From: an uncultured Bacteroidales bacterium
Lineage (GTDB): Bacteria > Bacteroidota > Bacteroidia > Bacteroidales > FEN-979
Assembly: GCA_903915465.1 (NCBI GenBank)
Contig: CAIWTA010000246.1
Span: 1-64,000 of the forward strand
Length of the DNA: 64,000 nt
Direction: 5' to 3'
Below are positions 54,313 to 61,660 of this stretch, one piece after another (the stretch's first letter is position 1; each line of letters opens with the position of its first letter). A program made the position numbers and the translations under genes. The notes under the pieces were generated by a model that did not search any database, was not told where the DNA came from, and saw nothing but the letters and a program-made list of their open reading frames with translations.

Positions 54313-56991
54313 ATGGAAACTCCCCTGCAAACCGGTTATGAAGCCATCTCTTATTACGGCCACAAACCTTCCAGTAATATTGAAAACAGAGAGGAAAAAC
54401 GTTTGGCCTCCCCACGGGCAAGTGCAGCAAAAGAATTATATTTTGAAGCCAAATCCTCTGTTTCTATTGAATTCCCTTACTGGTACACCCGCCGATGGGA
54501 AGAACTTGAAGGTGAAATCCCGATAGTTCGTCGTGGAGAGTCTTTAAAAGCCGGTTTTGAGCACCTCACACCGGTCATTTATCCCGGAGAACTCTTGGTT
54601 ATGGGGAAAGCAGGTTATCTGCGCGGATCTTATCCGATGCCGTGGTTGTCGGAAGCCTTCTTCATGGCAGCAGAAGATAAGTTGTACCAGGAAGCTCTGA
54701 ATTCGGGAAAACTTACTGCCGACACCTTCACTACGGTTGGCAAAGGTGGCGGGAATGTGACCGGGAGCTCAGGCAATGTGATCTCTTTGGCCGGAAAATT
54801 CGGCTTGCGGGTTGAAGAACTTCCTGTCCTGCTGGAGGTAGCAAAAAAATGGTATGGCAAGTCGGTGGATGATGTCGGACATCGTTATGAACAGCTTGTC
54901 CCTGGCTATTCTGAGAAAGAAGCGCTGATGCGTTCAGTTATTTGTATGTTTGATTCGGGGTACACCCTTCCCCAGGGAAGAGAAGTGATCAACTTCTATT
55001 ATCCTTTACAATATGGCATCGACGGCATTATCCGGATTTGCGAAGAAGGAATTTCAGATACGGCCGGTTATCCTGATATGGACCGCATTTATTTCTATAC
55101 CGGCGTGATCAGCATGCTGAAAGGGATCCGGAGTTGGATTTCAAATTATGCGGAAGAAGCGAATTTTCTTGCTTCAATCGAAAAAGATGAGAAACAAAAA
55201 AATGAATATCTTGACATCGCAGAGCGCTTAGAATGGATTTCCACAAAACCTCCCAGGACGTTTCATGATGCCTTGCAAGTGATCTGGATTTTTCATGTGG
55301 CAGTGCTGAATGAAGATGCAATTTCCGGTTTGTCTCCTGGTCGTATCGGTCAGATCCTCTATCCTTATTGGAAAAGAGATATGGAGAAGGGCATTATCGA
55401 CCGGGAACGGACGTTGGAACTGCTGGAATGTATGCGGATCAAGTTCACCGAAATTGATTGCTTTGCTTCAATGGGTGTTGTCGGGGGCGTTCTTTCCGGA
55501 AACACCTTCAACAACCTTTGTATCGGCGGTTTGAAGAAAGACGGAACGCAGGCTGCCAATGAACTTGAGATGCTTATCCTCGAATCGGGTATCACATGCG
55601 ATACGCCACAGCCAACGCTTTCATTGCTATATGACGAAAAACTCCCGGAAGAATTTTTATTGAAAGGCGTGGAATGCACCAAAATCGGGACGGGTTACCC
55701 GGCTTGGGTAAACAACCAGGTAGCGATGGAATTTCTTCTGAACAACTACGGGCATGAGGGAATGCAGATAGAAGAAGCCCGTGCATGGGCCATTGGCGGA
55801 TGTCTTGAAACTTCTCCCGGGTCCTGGATGCCACTCAACCTCGATGGAAAGATCCACTGGATACCCGGCGGTTCAGCGCCTGCTACAAGCGTAGGAGTTC
55901 ATTTTTTATCCTTGCCAAAATTGTTGGAAGTTGTTCTGTTTGATGGGATGGATATGCGTTCCGGGCAGAGGATTTTCCCATCGCATGGTTTCGATCTCAA
56001 GACTTATGATGAATTGTGGAAAGCTTTCCAAACTTACTTTCACCGGGCGGTTCATGTTCTTACACTGACTAATAATATCCAACATGACGCATGGAGAAAA
56101 ATCTCCCCATCATTGGTCAATTCGATGCTTAAACCGGATTGCTTAGAGAGAGGGAAAGACATCGGGCAAATGGGAAGTCGCTACAATACCACTTTCAATG
56201 TGGAAAGCTGCGGTACAGCTAATCTTGTGAATTCTTTAGCTTCGCTGAAAAAGAATGTTTTCGACGAAAAGAATTTCTCCCTGAAAGATTACCAGTCAGC
56301 AATCTTAGCCAACTTTGGATATAAGACTGCACAGGAAACAGGTTCATATTCTCTTTTAGATCAGGTTGCAACAGCAGATTACCAGAACTGGAAAAAGATT
56401 CATAAATTTTCTCTTGAAGCTCCTAAATTCGGAAATGATGATTCTTATGTTGATTCTATCATGGCGCAATGGGAGAACTGGTTTTGTACGATGACACATG
56501 AATTCCGGTCACTCTATGACCAACCACTTTACGCCTGTCAGATATCTGTCTCAACGCATGGGCCCATGGGTGCCGTCACGCTTGCTTCTCCTGACGGACG
56601 TTTAGCAGGAACAACTTTCTCCGACGGATCAATGTCGGCTTCTCCGGGCACAGACAGAAATGGTCCTTACGCTTTGTTTGAATCTGCCAGTTGTTGGAAT
56701 CATTCGCTTTCACAAAATTCGCAGATGAACATCAAAATTCATCCTTCAGTTGTGAAAGGCAGGGAAGGTTCCCGTAAATTTCTTGAACTGATCCGTTCAT
56801 ATATGCGTAAAGGCGGATTTCACGTACAGTTTAATATTGTCGATTCCCGTATGCTGAAGCAGGCACAGGAAGAACCTGAAAAGTACCGCAGCCTTCTCGT
56901 CAGGGTAGCGGGGTTCACGCAATACTGGGTGGAATTGGGTAAACAGATCCAGGATGAGGTAATTTCCCGGACGGAATATGAAGAACTATAA
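54313..56991 (+). CDS. hpdB: 4-hydroxyphenylacetate decarboxylase, glycyl radical subunit
   Basis: An 892-residue glycyl radical enzyme inferred to decarboxylate 4-hydroxyphenylacetate to p-cresol under anoxic conditions. The thiyl cysteine is C497 and its partner E499 in IGGCLETSPGSW; the radical glycine is G867 in RVAGFTQYW, 26 residues from the end. H530 (VGVHFLSL) and E631 (FNVESCGT) also match. From memory the Clostridium scatologenes enzyme uses C503, E505, H536, E637 and G873, so all five fall at one constant offset of six. The next genes encode its Fe-S small subunit and activator, in the clostridial order. Phenylacetate or indoleacetate decarboxylase are alternatives, but as I recall they lack the small subunit. 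Confidence 0.85.
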   Translation: METPLQTGYEAISYYGHKPSSNIENREEKRLASPRASAAKELYFEAKSSVSIEFPYWYTRRWEELEGEIPIVRRGESLKAGFEHLTPVIYPGELLVMGKAGYLRGSYPMPWLSEAFFMAAEDKLYQEALNSGKLTADTFTTVGKGGGNVTGSSGNVISLAGKFGLRVEELPVLLEVAKKWYGKSVDDVGHRYEQLVPGYSEKEALMRSVICMFDSGYTLPQGREVINFYYPLQYGIDGIIRICEEGISDTAGYPDMDRIYFYTGVISMLKGIRSWISNYAEEANFLASIEKDEKQKNEYLDIAERLEWISTKPPRTFHDALQVIWIFHVAVLNEDAISGLSPGRIGQILYPYWKRDMEKGIIDRERTLELLECMRIKFTEIDCFASMGVVGGVLSGNTFNNLCIGGLKKDGTQAANELEMLILESGITCDTPQPTLSLLYDEKLPEEFLLKGVECTKIGTGYPAWVNNQVAMEFLLNNYGHEGMQIEEARAWAIGGCLETSPGSWMPLNLDGKIHWIPGGSAPATSVGVHFLSLPKLLEVVLFDGMDMRSGQRIFPSHGFDLKTYDELWKAFQTYFHRAVHVLTLTNNIQHDAWRKISPSLVNSMLKPDCLERGKDIGQMGSRYNTTFNVESCGTANLVNSLASLKKNVFDEKNFSLKDYQSAILANFGYKTAQETGSYSLLDQVATADYQNWKKIHKFSLEAPKFGNDDSYVDSIMAQWENWFCTMTHEFRSLYDQPLYACQISVSTHGPMGAVTLASPDGRLAGTTFSDGSMSASPGTDRNGPYALFESASCWNHSLSQNSQMNIKIHPSVVKGREGSRKFLELIRSYMRKGGFHVQFNIVDSRMLKQAQEEPEKYRSLLVRVAGFTQYWVELGKQIQDEVISRTEYEEL

Positions 56992-57008
56992 GTCTTAACA
57001 GATCGATC

Positions 57009-57263
57009 ATGGAATACAGTTGCAAGGATTGCAGATTTTACCTCCCTGTAGATGTCTTTAAGGGATTATGCAAGATGGAGAAGACATCCATTACACCGGA
57101 TGACCTTTCCTGTAGTAAATTCGAACGCCAACCAAAATGTAAATTCTGTACTCACTACAGTGTTGAGAAAGATTTTTTGGGTAAATGCATGGGAACTACT
57201 ATTACCAGTCCCGATCTGAATGCTTCCAAATGTGACGACTTCACATGGGTACACCTCAACTGA
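57009..57263 (+). CDS. hpdC: 4-hydroxyphenylacetate decarboxylase small Fe-S subunit
   Basis: An 84-residue cysteine-rich protein with two internally repeated halves of the same spacing: C5, C8, C21, C35 and C44, C47, C60, C75. Each half should hold one [4Fe-4S] cluster, as in the small subunit of clostridial 4-hydroxyphenylacetate decarboxylase, which is required for the active hetero-octamer. As I recall the clostridial N-terminal cluster uses one histidine and three cysteines; here the corresponding first ligand is C5. It starts 17 bases after hpdB and overlaps hpdA by 19 bases. Confidence 0.85.
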   Translation: MEYSCKDCRFYLPVDVFKGLCKMEKTSITPDDLSCSKFERQPKCKFCTHYSVEKDFLGKCMGTTITSPDLNASKCDDFTWVHLN

Positions 57264-58180
57264 CAGGCGGTTATCTCTTCGACATCCAGGGTTTTTCTAT
57301 ACATGATGGACCGGGTTGCAGGACGCTGATCTTTTTGAAAGGCTGTCCGATGCGATGTGAATGGTGCTCCAATCCCGAAGGCATCCGTCCTTTTTCGGAG
57401 CCCTTATACAATCCCTCAAAATGCACGATGGATCTGCTTTGCAAAGAAGCATGTCCGTATGAAGCCATCACCGTTGCGGATCAATCACTCCTCATCAACC
57501 GTGACATTTGCAGAACTTGCTCCACCAATGCGTGCATGGATGCCTGTTTCACGGGAGCCATCCGGAAAGCAGGTTATTTTATCACTATGGCAGATCTGTT
57601 CAAGAAAATCCAACGCGATCGCCAATATTGGGGAGCAAATGGCGGTATCACGCTGACTGGCGGAGAACCGTTTTTACAACCGGATTTTGCCAAAGCCATC
57701 CTGAAAAAATGTTTTGAATCTTTCATTCACACATCGGTAGAAACCTGCGGCAACATTCCATGGGGAAACATCAGTCAGAGCTTAGATTGGCTAGATTGGA
57801 TCTTTTTCGATCTTAAACATATCAACCCCGTCAAACATAAAAAGGCCACCGGTACAACCAACAACAATGTGTTGAAAAATGCCAGGGTTCTTGCAGAGAA
57901 GTTTCCTGGTCGGCTGATTTTCCGAATCCCATTGATACCAGGTTTTAATGATGATGAAAATTCCCTTTCGGAATTAGCAGAATTCATCTTATCCACCGGA
58001 AAAGAGGAAGTGAACATAATTCCTGCGCACCACATGGGAAGAGAAAAATACAATCTTCTCGGACAAAGTTATTATACAAAAGAATTCAAAATCCCTTCAG
58101 CCGACGACCTTTTCAAGGCTTCACAATATTTCACTAAAGCCGGTATCACCTGCTATTTGGGCAGTGATACTCCATTCTGA
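57245..58180 (+). CDS. hpdA: Glycyl radical enzyme activase
   Basis: A 311-residue radical SAM enzyme that makes the glycyl radical on HpdB. The cluster motif is CX3CX2C (C34, C38, C41) in LKGCPMRCEWCSNPEG, and GGITLTGGEPFLQPDF is the SAM-contact GGE motif. An inserted ferredoxin-like region (about 55-105) would bind extra Fe-S clusters; I count seven cysteines there (C60, C66, C70, C89, C92, C97, C101), one fewer than two full four-cysteine clusters, so one cluster may have another ligand. The start overlaps hpdC by 19 bases and is kept since it gives a normal N-terminus. Confidence 0.9.
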   Translation: MGTPQLTGGYLFDIQGFSIHDGPGCRTLIFLKGCPMRCEWCSNPEGIRPFSEPLYNPSKCTMDLLCKEACPYEAITVADQSLLINRDICRTCSTNACMDACFTGAIRKAGYFITMADLFKKIQRDRQYWGANGGITLTGGEPFLQPDFAKAILKKCFESFIHTSVETCGNIPWGNISQSLDWLDWIFFDLKHINPVKHKKATGTTNNNVLKNARVLAEKFPGRLIFRIPLIPGFNDDENSLSELAEFILSTGKEEVNIIPAHHMGREKYNLLGQSYYTKEFKIPSADDLFKASQYFTKAGITCYLGSDTPF

Positions 58181-58207
58181 TTTACGATTATTTCAAGTTC
58201 CAAATTA

Positions 58208-58332
58208 TTACCACTAAGACACTAAGGACACTTAGGAACACTAAGTAAAATGATCACAAAACCCAATCATCTTAATTTACACGAAATACAGACTCTTAGT
58301 GGCTCTTAGTGTCCTTAGTGCCTTAGTGGTAA
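58208..58332. repeat. Long imperfect palindrome of CACTAAG units
   Basis: Left arm 58208-58245 (taccactaagacactaagga onwards) and right arm 58292-58332 are near reverse complements with only a few mismatches over about 38 bases. Each arm is a run of cactaag-type heptamers. The arms are separated by about 46 bases. It lies between hpdA and the aminotransferase gene. It could act as a bidirectional transcription barrier or be a mobile palindromic element. No ORF is present. Confidence 0.7.
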
Positions 58333-58382
58333 AAAAATAAAAAACATGAAATAAATAATTTATTCCATCTATTCTAAAACCG

Positions 58383-58413
58383 TTGGTTTATTCCAAATTA
58401 TTCTTCAATTTTG
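58383..58413 (+). promoter_or_regulatory. Possible promoter of the aminotransferase
   Basis: TTG at 58383-58385 and CAATTTTG at 58406-58413 with 20 bases between. The -7 element has a C where consensus has T, so it is weak. It lies 41 bases before the start codon and just outside the palindrome, implying the gene need not be read from hpdB. Confidence 0.35.
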
Positions 58414-58454
58414 TAGAGATAATATTAATCAATTACCTGTAATATTTTATTCCT

Positions 58455-59780
58455 ATGAAGGATACTCCCATAAATCACGAAATAGTTACTAAGCAAATTC
58501 GCGAGAGCAAGATCAGGAATATCGGAAAAGCTTCAATTCGCGAAGTCAAGCTGCTGATCAACAAGATCGAGAAAGAGACAGGCGAAAAGTTTGTCAGAAT
58601 GGAAATGGGGGTCCCTGGGTTGACTCCTCCGCAGATCGGAATAGACGCTGAGATTAAAGCACTTAATGAAGGTGTTGCAGCTATTTACCCGGATATTGAA
58701 GGAACTCACATTCTGAAAAAAGAAGTAGCCCGTTTTGTTAAATTATTTCTCGATGTAGATGTCGATGAAGCCAATTGTATACCAACTGTAGGTTCTATGC
58801 AGGGCGGGTTTGCTGCGTTTCTTACGCTTTCAAGGATTAACAAAGAGCGTAATACTACGCTACTGGTTGACCCGGGATTTCCGGTTCACCGCCAGCAGCA
58901 TATCGTCCTTGGCCAAAAGTTTGAATCTTTCGATGTCTATGATTATCGTGGAGAGAAACTCCGCGACAAATTGGAATCAATTCTCTCAAAAGGACAAATT
59001 CATTCAATCCTCTATTCTAACCCAAACAATCCTTCCTGGATATGTTTTACGCCACATGAGCTGCAGATCTTCGGGGAAATGGCAAATAAATACAACGTGA
59101 TTATTCTCGAAGATCTTGCTTATTTCGGCATGGATTTCCGGAAAGATTATTCGAAACCAGGTGTTCCACCTTTTCAGCCCACTGTTGCAAAATACACCGA
59201 CAACTTCATCCTGCTGATCTCAAGTTCGAAAGCCTTCAGTTATGCCGGGCAACGGGTCGCTTCCATGGTAATCTCCAATAAGATTTTCAATGCCCAAATG
59301 CCGGATCTTCTTCGGTATTATTCCACCGATATTTTTGGAAGAGCACTTATTTATGGAACCATTTATGCACTAAGTGCCGGAACCAGCCATTCTGCACAAT
59401 ACGGACTGGCAGCCATGCTGAAAGCCGTAAACGACGGAACATACAACTTTGTGGAATACGTCCGGGAATATGGTGAAAAAGCCAAGATCATGAAGAAACT
59501 ATTCTTAGATAATGGTTTTCATATTGTGTATGACAAAGATGAAGGGGGTGTTCCCATTGCCGATGGGTTTTATTTCACCTTCGCATATCCTGGTTTTACG
59601 GGCGAAGAGCTGCTTGAAGAGTTGCTCTATTACGGGATCAGCGCAATTGCCCTTTCCATTACCGGCAGCGAACGCAAGGAAGGACTTCGTGCTTGTGTTT
59701 CATTGGTGCATCGCAGCCAATTCCCGACACTGGAAGCGAGGTTGAAAACATTCCTGGAAAACCATCCGGTAAAGAAATAA
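58455..59780 (+). CDS. Class I/II pyridoxal-phosphate aminotransferase
   Basis: A 441-residue fold-type I enzyme. The PLP lysine is in ISSSKAFSYAGQRVA, the aspartate-containing strand is VIILEDLAYFGMD, and YSNPNNPSWICF is the substrate/PLP loop. The N-terminus (RMEMGVPGLTPPQIG) is that of an aminotransferase group common in Bacteroidota. Placement after hpdBCA suggests it could transaminate tyrosine on the way to 4-hydroxyphenylacetate, but a palindrome and a probable separate promoter intervene, and amino acid specificity cannot be read from sequence. Cytoplasmic. Confidence 0.85.
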   Translation: MKDTPINHEIVTKQIRESKIRNIGKASIREVKLLINKIEKETGEKFVRMEMGVPGLTPPQIGIDAEIKALNEGVAAIYPDIEGTHILKKEVARFVKLFLDVDVDEANCIPTVGSMQGGFAAFLTLSRINKERNTTLLVDPGFPVHRQQHIVLGQKFESFDVYDYRGEKLRDKLESILSKGQIHSILYSNPNNPSWICFTPHELQIFGEMANKYNVIILEDLAYFGMDFRKDYSKPGVPPFQPTVAKYTDNFILLISSSKAFSYAGQRVASMVISNKIFNAQMPDLLRYYSTDIFGRALIYGTIYALSAGTSHSAQYGLAAMLKAVNDGTYNFVEYVREYGEKAKIMKKLFLDNGFHIVYDKDEGGVPIADGFYFTFAYPGFTGEELLEELLYYGISAIALSITGSERKEGLRACVSLVHRSQFPTLEARLKTFLENHPVKK

Positions 59781-59905
59781 CGAAATAAAAGGCTGGCGCG
59801 TTTTTTTATCGGCAAATTAAATTATGCCGAGCACAACTATTGACAGCAAGATCTTCTTCCATATTACCTTTCTGAAAAAATCGGATTAACAGCCCCACCC
59901 CCTGC

Positions 59906-60047
59906 CCCTCCCAATTTGGGGAGGGGGTAAGGAGAATAATGACACAGTTGCTCCTCCCAATTTGGGGAGGGGGTAAGGAGAATAATGACACACAGTTGCT
60001 CCTCCCAATTTGGGGAGTGGGTAAGGAGAATAATGACACACAGTTGC
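59906..60047. repeat. Tandem repeat of a C/G-rich palindrome, about three units
   Basis: Units begin at 59906, 59952 and 60000 with lengths of 46, 48 and 48 bases; each contains the palindrome cctcccaatttggggagg plus a shared tail (gtaaggagaataatgacac). A fourth partial unit leads into the left flanking repeat. All copies are nearly identical, unlike CRISPR arrays, which have unique spacers. It occupies most of the 339-base stretch between the aminotransferase and the DUF559 start. The ORFs in this stretch (59630-59815, 59806-60039) are repeat translations or antisense and are not called. Confidence 0.75.
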
Positions 60048-60080
60048 TCCTCCCCCGAATGGGGGAGGTCGGGAGGGGGC
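60043..60080 (+). repeat. Left direct repeat flanking the DUF559 gene
   Basis: A 38-base G/C-rich sequence starting ttgctcctcccccgaatggg. It is almost identical to a copy at 60532-60569, differing only in the central bases (gaat against gtgt). It is itself partly palindromic. Together they bracket the DUF559 gene. Confidence 0.7.
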
Positions 60081-60119
60081 TTTGTAATTAGTAAGTACAG
60101 ATCATTATTTCGTACAAGA

Positions 60120-60512
60120 ATGGTAAAACTAATAGGGAAAGAAGAGTATCCTTTTTATTTCGGGGCAAAGCCAATAGTACTCAGGCTGGCAGGGGATCTC
60201 AGACGAAATATGACAAATGCAGAAAAACTGCTTTGGAAGCATTTAAGAAACAGAAAAATGGATGGTCTCCGTTTCAGGAGGCAGCATCCAATTGATGAGT
60301 TCATCGTTGATTTTTTTTGTTACGAAGCAATGCTGGTAATCGAAGTGGATGGAGGAATACACAATTCAAAGGAACAAAAAGAAAGGGATGAAGAAAGAAC
60401 AAAAATTATGAACCGGCATGGATTGAAAGTCATCCGATTTTCAAACGAAGATGTGCAATACAGAATGATGCAAGTGATTTCCCAGATCCGGAAAAATATA
60501 CAGGGTCTTTAG
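60120..60512 (+). CDS. DUF559 / Vsr-like endonuclease family protein
   Basis: A 130-residue protein of the DUF559 family, related in fold to very-short-patch-repair endonucleases. Key parts are NMTNAEKLLWKHLRNRKMDGLRFRRQHPI, the FIVDFFCYEAMLVIEVDGGIHN block carrying the likely acidic catalytic residues, and GLKVIRFSNEDV. The track start (59985) would translate the upstream repeats, so I take the ATG at 60120. It lies between two near-identical 38-base direct repeats, suggesting movement together with them. The function is not established. Confidence 0.85.
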   Translation: MVKLIGKEEYPFYFGAKPIVLRLAGDLRRNMTNAEKLLWKHLRNRKMDGLRFRRQHPIDEFIVDFFCYEAMLVIEVDGGIHNSKEQKERDEERTKIMNRHGLKVIRFSNEDVQYRMMQVISQIRKNIQGL

Positions 60513-60531
60513 TGCAATTATTGCCTAATAA

Positions 60532-60569
60532 TTGCTCCTCCCCCGTGTGGGGGAGGTCGGGAGGGGGCT
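60532..60569 (+). repeat. Right direct repeat flanking the DUF559 gene
   Basis: The second copy of the 38-base sequence, starting ttgctcctcccccgtgtggg and ending cgggagggggct. It begins 20 bases after the DUF559 stop codon. The two copies bracket a segment of about 490 bases holding only that gene. Confidence 0.7.
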
Positions 60570-60594
60570 GTTGGTTGAATGTCGGGAGAGGGCT

Positions 60595-61146
60595 TTAATT
60601 CAACTTATCCAGAACCAGATCAACTGTTATTTCAATGGATTTCGATATACTATTGGCTACAGCTCCCGGAATCTTAACACTATAGTCGGCCAATAAGATA
60701 GTAAACTTCGCTTTCCCGGTAATTTTTGTTCCCTTGACCTCAAATGTTCCTTTTTCCTTGACCGGTTGCGTTACACCGTGAATAGTGAGTTTCCCTTCAA
60801 CCATCGCCTCGTACACACCGTCTTTGCCAATATTGACATCTTTTATGTTGGTTACTTTACCTAAAAAAGTGGCATTGGGAAATTTATCTGATTCAAGATA
60901 GTTTTCATTGAAATGTTCCTGCATCAGGGCCTTCTCAAATTGAAATGATTTAACTAAAACCCTGAATACAAAATCACCGGTTGCAGCATCAAATGCAGCA
61001 TTTACCTGCCGGTTGTGGGCTTCAATCTTTTCCAGCTGACTGTCTGAATAGAATTTAATATGTCCTGTTTTGGTTATAAATTTTTGCGCATCAGCGGCGA
61101 ATGAGACAATCGAAAGACAGAAAAATACCAACATCAGTTTTTTCAT
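60595..61146 (-). CDS. YceI-like secreted lipid-binding protein
   Basis: A 183-residue protein with a signal peptide (VSFAADA, about residue 20) and a lipocalin-like YceI fold: KTGHIKFYSDSQLEKIEAHN at the start of the mature part, FPNATFLGKVTNI and GKLTIHGVTQPVKE in the middle. The fold binds isoprenoid chains in related bacterial proteins; the ligand here is unknown. It is the last gene of a leftward group of five with a DUF5777 barrel and two cytochromes upstream, so it may serve the same electron-transfer system. Confidence 0.85.
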   Translation of the reverse strand: MKKLMLVFFCLSIVSFAADAQKFITKTGHIKFYSDSQLEKIEAHNRQVNAAFDAATGDFVFRVLVKSFQFEKALMQEHFNENYLESDKFPNATFLGKVTNIKDVNIGKDGVYEAMVEGKLTIHGVTQPVKEKGTFEVKGTKITGKAKFTILLADYSVKIPGAVANSISKSIEITVDLVLDKLN

Positions 61147-61161
61147 GTATAGGAAATTTTG

Positions 61162-61599
61162 TTATTGTTTTACAATCGAACATTTATCTAAGATGACATC
61201 AGTATCATTAAACCCGGTGCAGTATCCCTTGAGTTTAACCTCTCCATCAGGCTGAAATTTTTTTGCAAGCTCCATGAATTTAGGTAACATAGTACAGCGC
61301 ACCCCTTCATCCCCGAACATACCCTTATTGAAAACAAAAACACAGATCGTCAGCGAATCAGAAAACTCGACCTTCGAAAGCTTGCCAGACAATGCTATTA
61401 CTTTGCCATTGTATTTGTTTCCGGCTTCGGTTTTATTGGAAGTATAAGCATTGTAAAAGTCAGCAACGGTGACGGAATAGGCTGCATCCATCAATTCATA
61501 ATTTGGATGAGGCTTGTTGTATATGAAAAAATATACTAAAACCCCTGCAATAACTCCAATAAAAACCAGTCCTGCAATGATCTTAACCCAGGTTTTCAT
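61162..61599 (-). CDS. OB-fold (tRNA_anti-like) membrane-anchored protein
   Basis: A 145-residue protein with an N-terminal membrane segment (IIAGLVFIGVIAGVLVYFF) and a soluble OB-fold domain (YNGKVIALSGKLSKVEFSDSLTICVFVF, then VKLKGYCTGFNDTDVILDKCSI). This is the tRNA_anti-like family found in Bacteroidota, anchored to the inner membrane. Its ligand is not known. It lies between YceI and DUF5777, with 15 and 61 bases on the two sides, supporting a common operon. Confidence 0.78.
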   Translation of the reverse strand: MKTWVKIIAGLVFIGVIAGVLVYFFIYNKPHPNYELMDAAYSVTVADFYNAYTSNKTEAGNKYNGKVIALSGKLSKVEFSDSLTICVFVFNKGMFGDEGVRCTMLPKFMELAKKFQPDGEVKLKGYCTGFNDTDVILDKCSIVKQ

Positions 61600-61660
61600 G
61601 TTGCTTCGTATTACTATTCAGTTACAGTAGCCATTGTTGGAAACCGGAAAATGATCAAAA

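Noticed and set aside
54313-56991. Generic pyruvate formate-lyase annotation for HpdB
   Set aside because: The GCLET motif, the H530 and E631 positions and the dedicated small subunit fit an arylacetate decarboxylase better than pyruvate formate-lyase.
59806-60039. ORF of 77 residues on the minus strand
   Set aside because: It reads straight through the tandem palindromes, and its protein is a repeat of itself.
59906-60080. Possible CRISPR array from the tandem C/G-rich units
   Set aside because: Units are near identical throughout, with no unique spacers.
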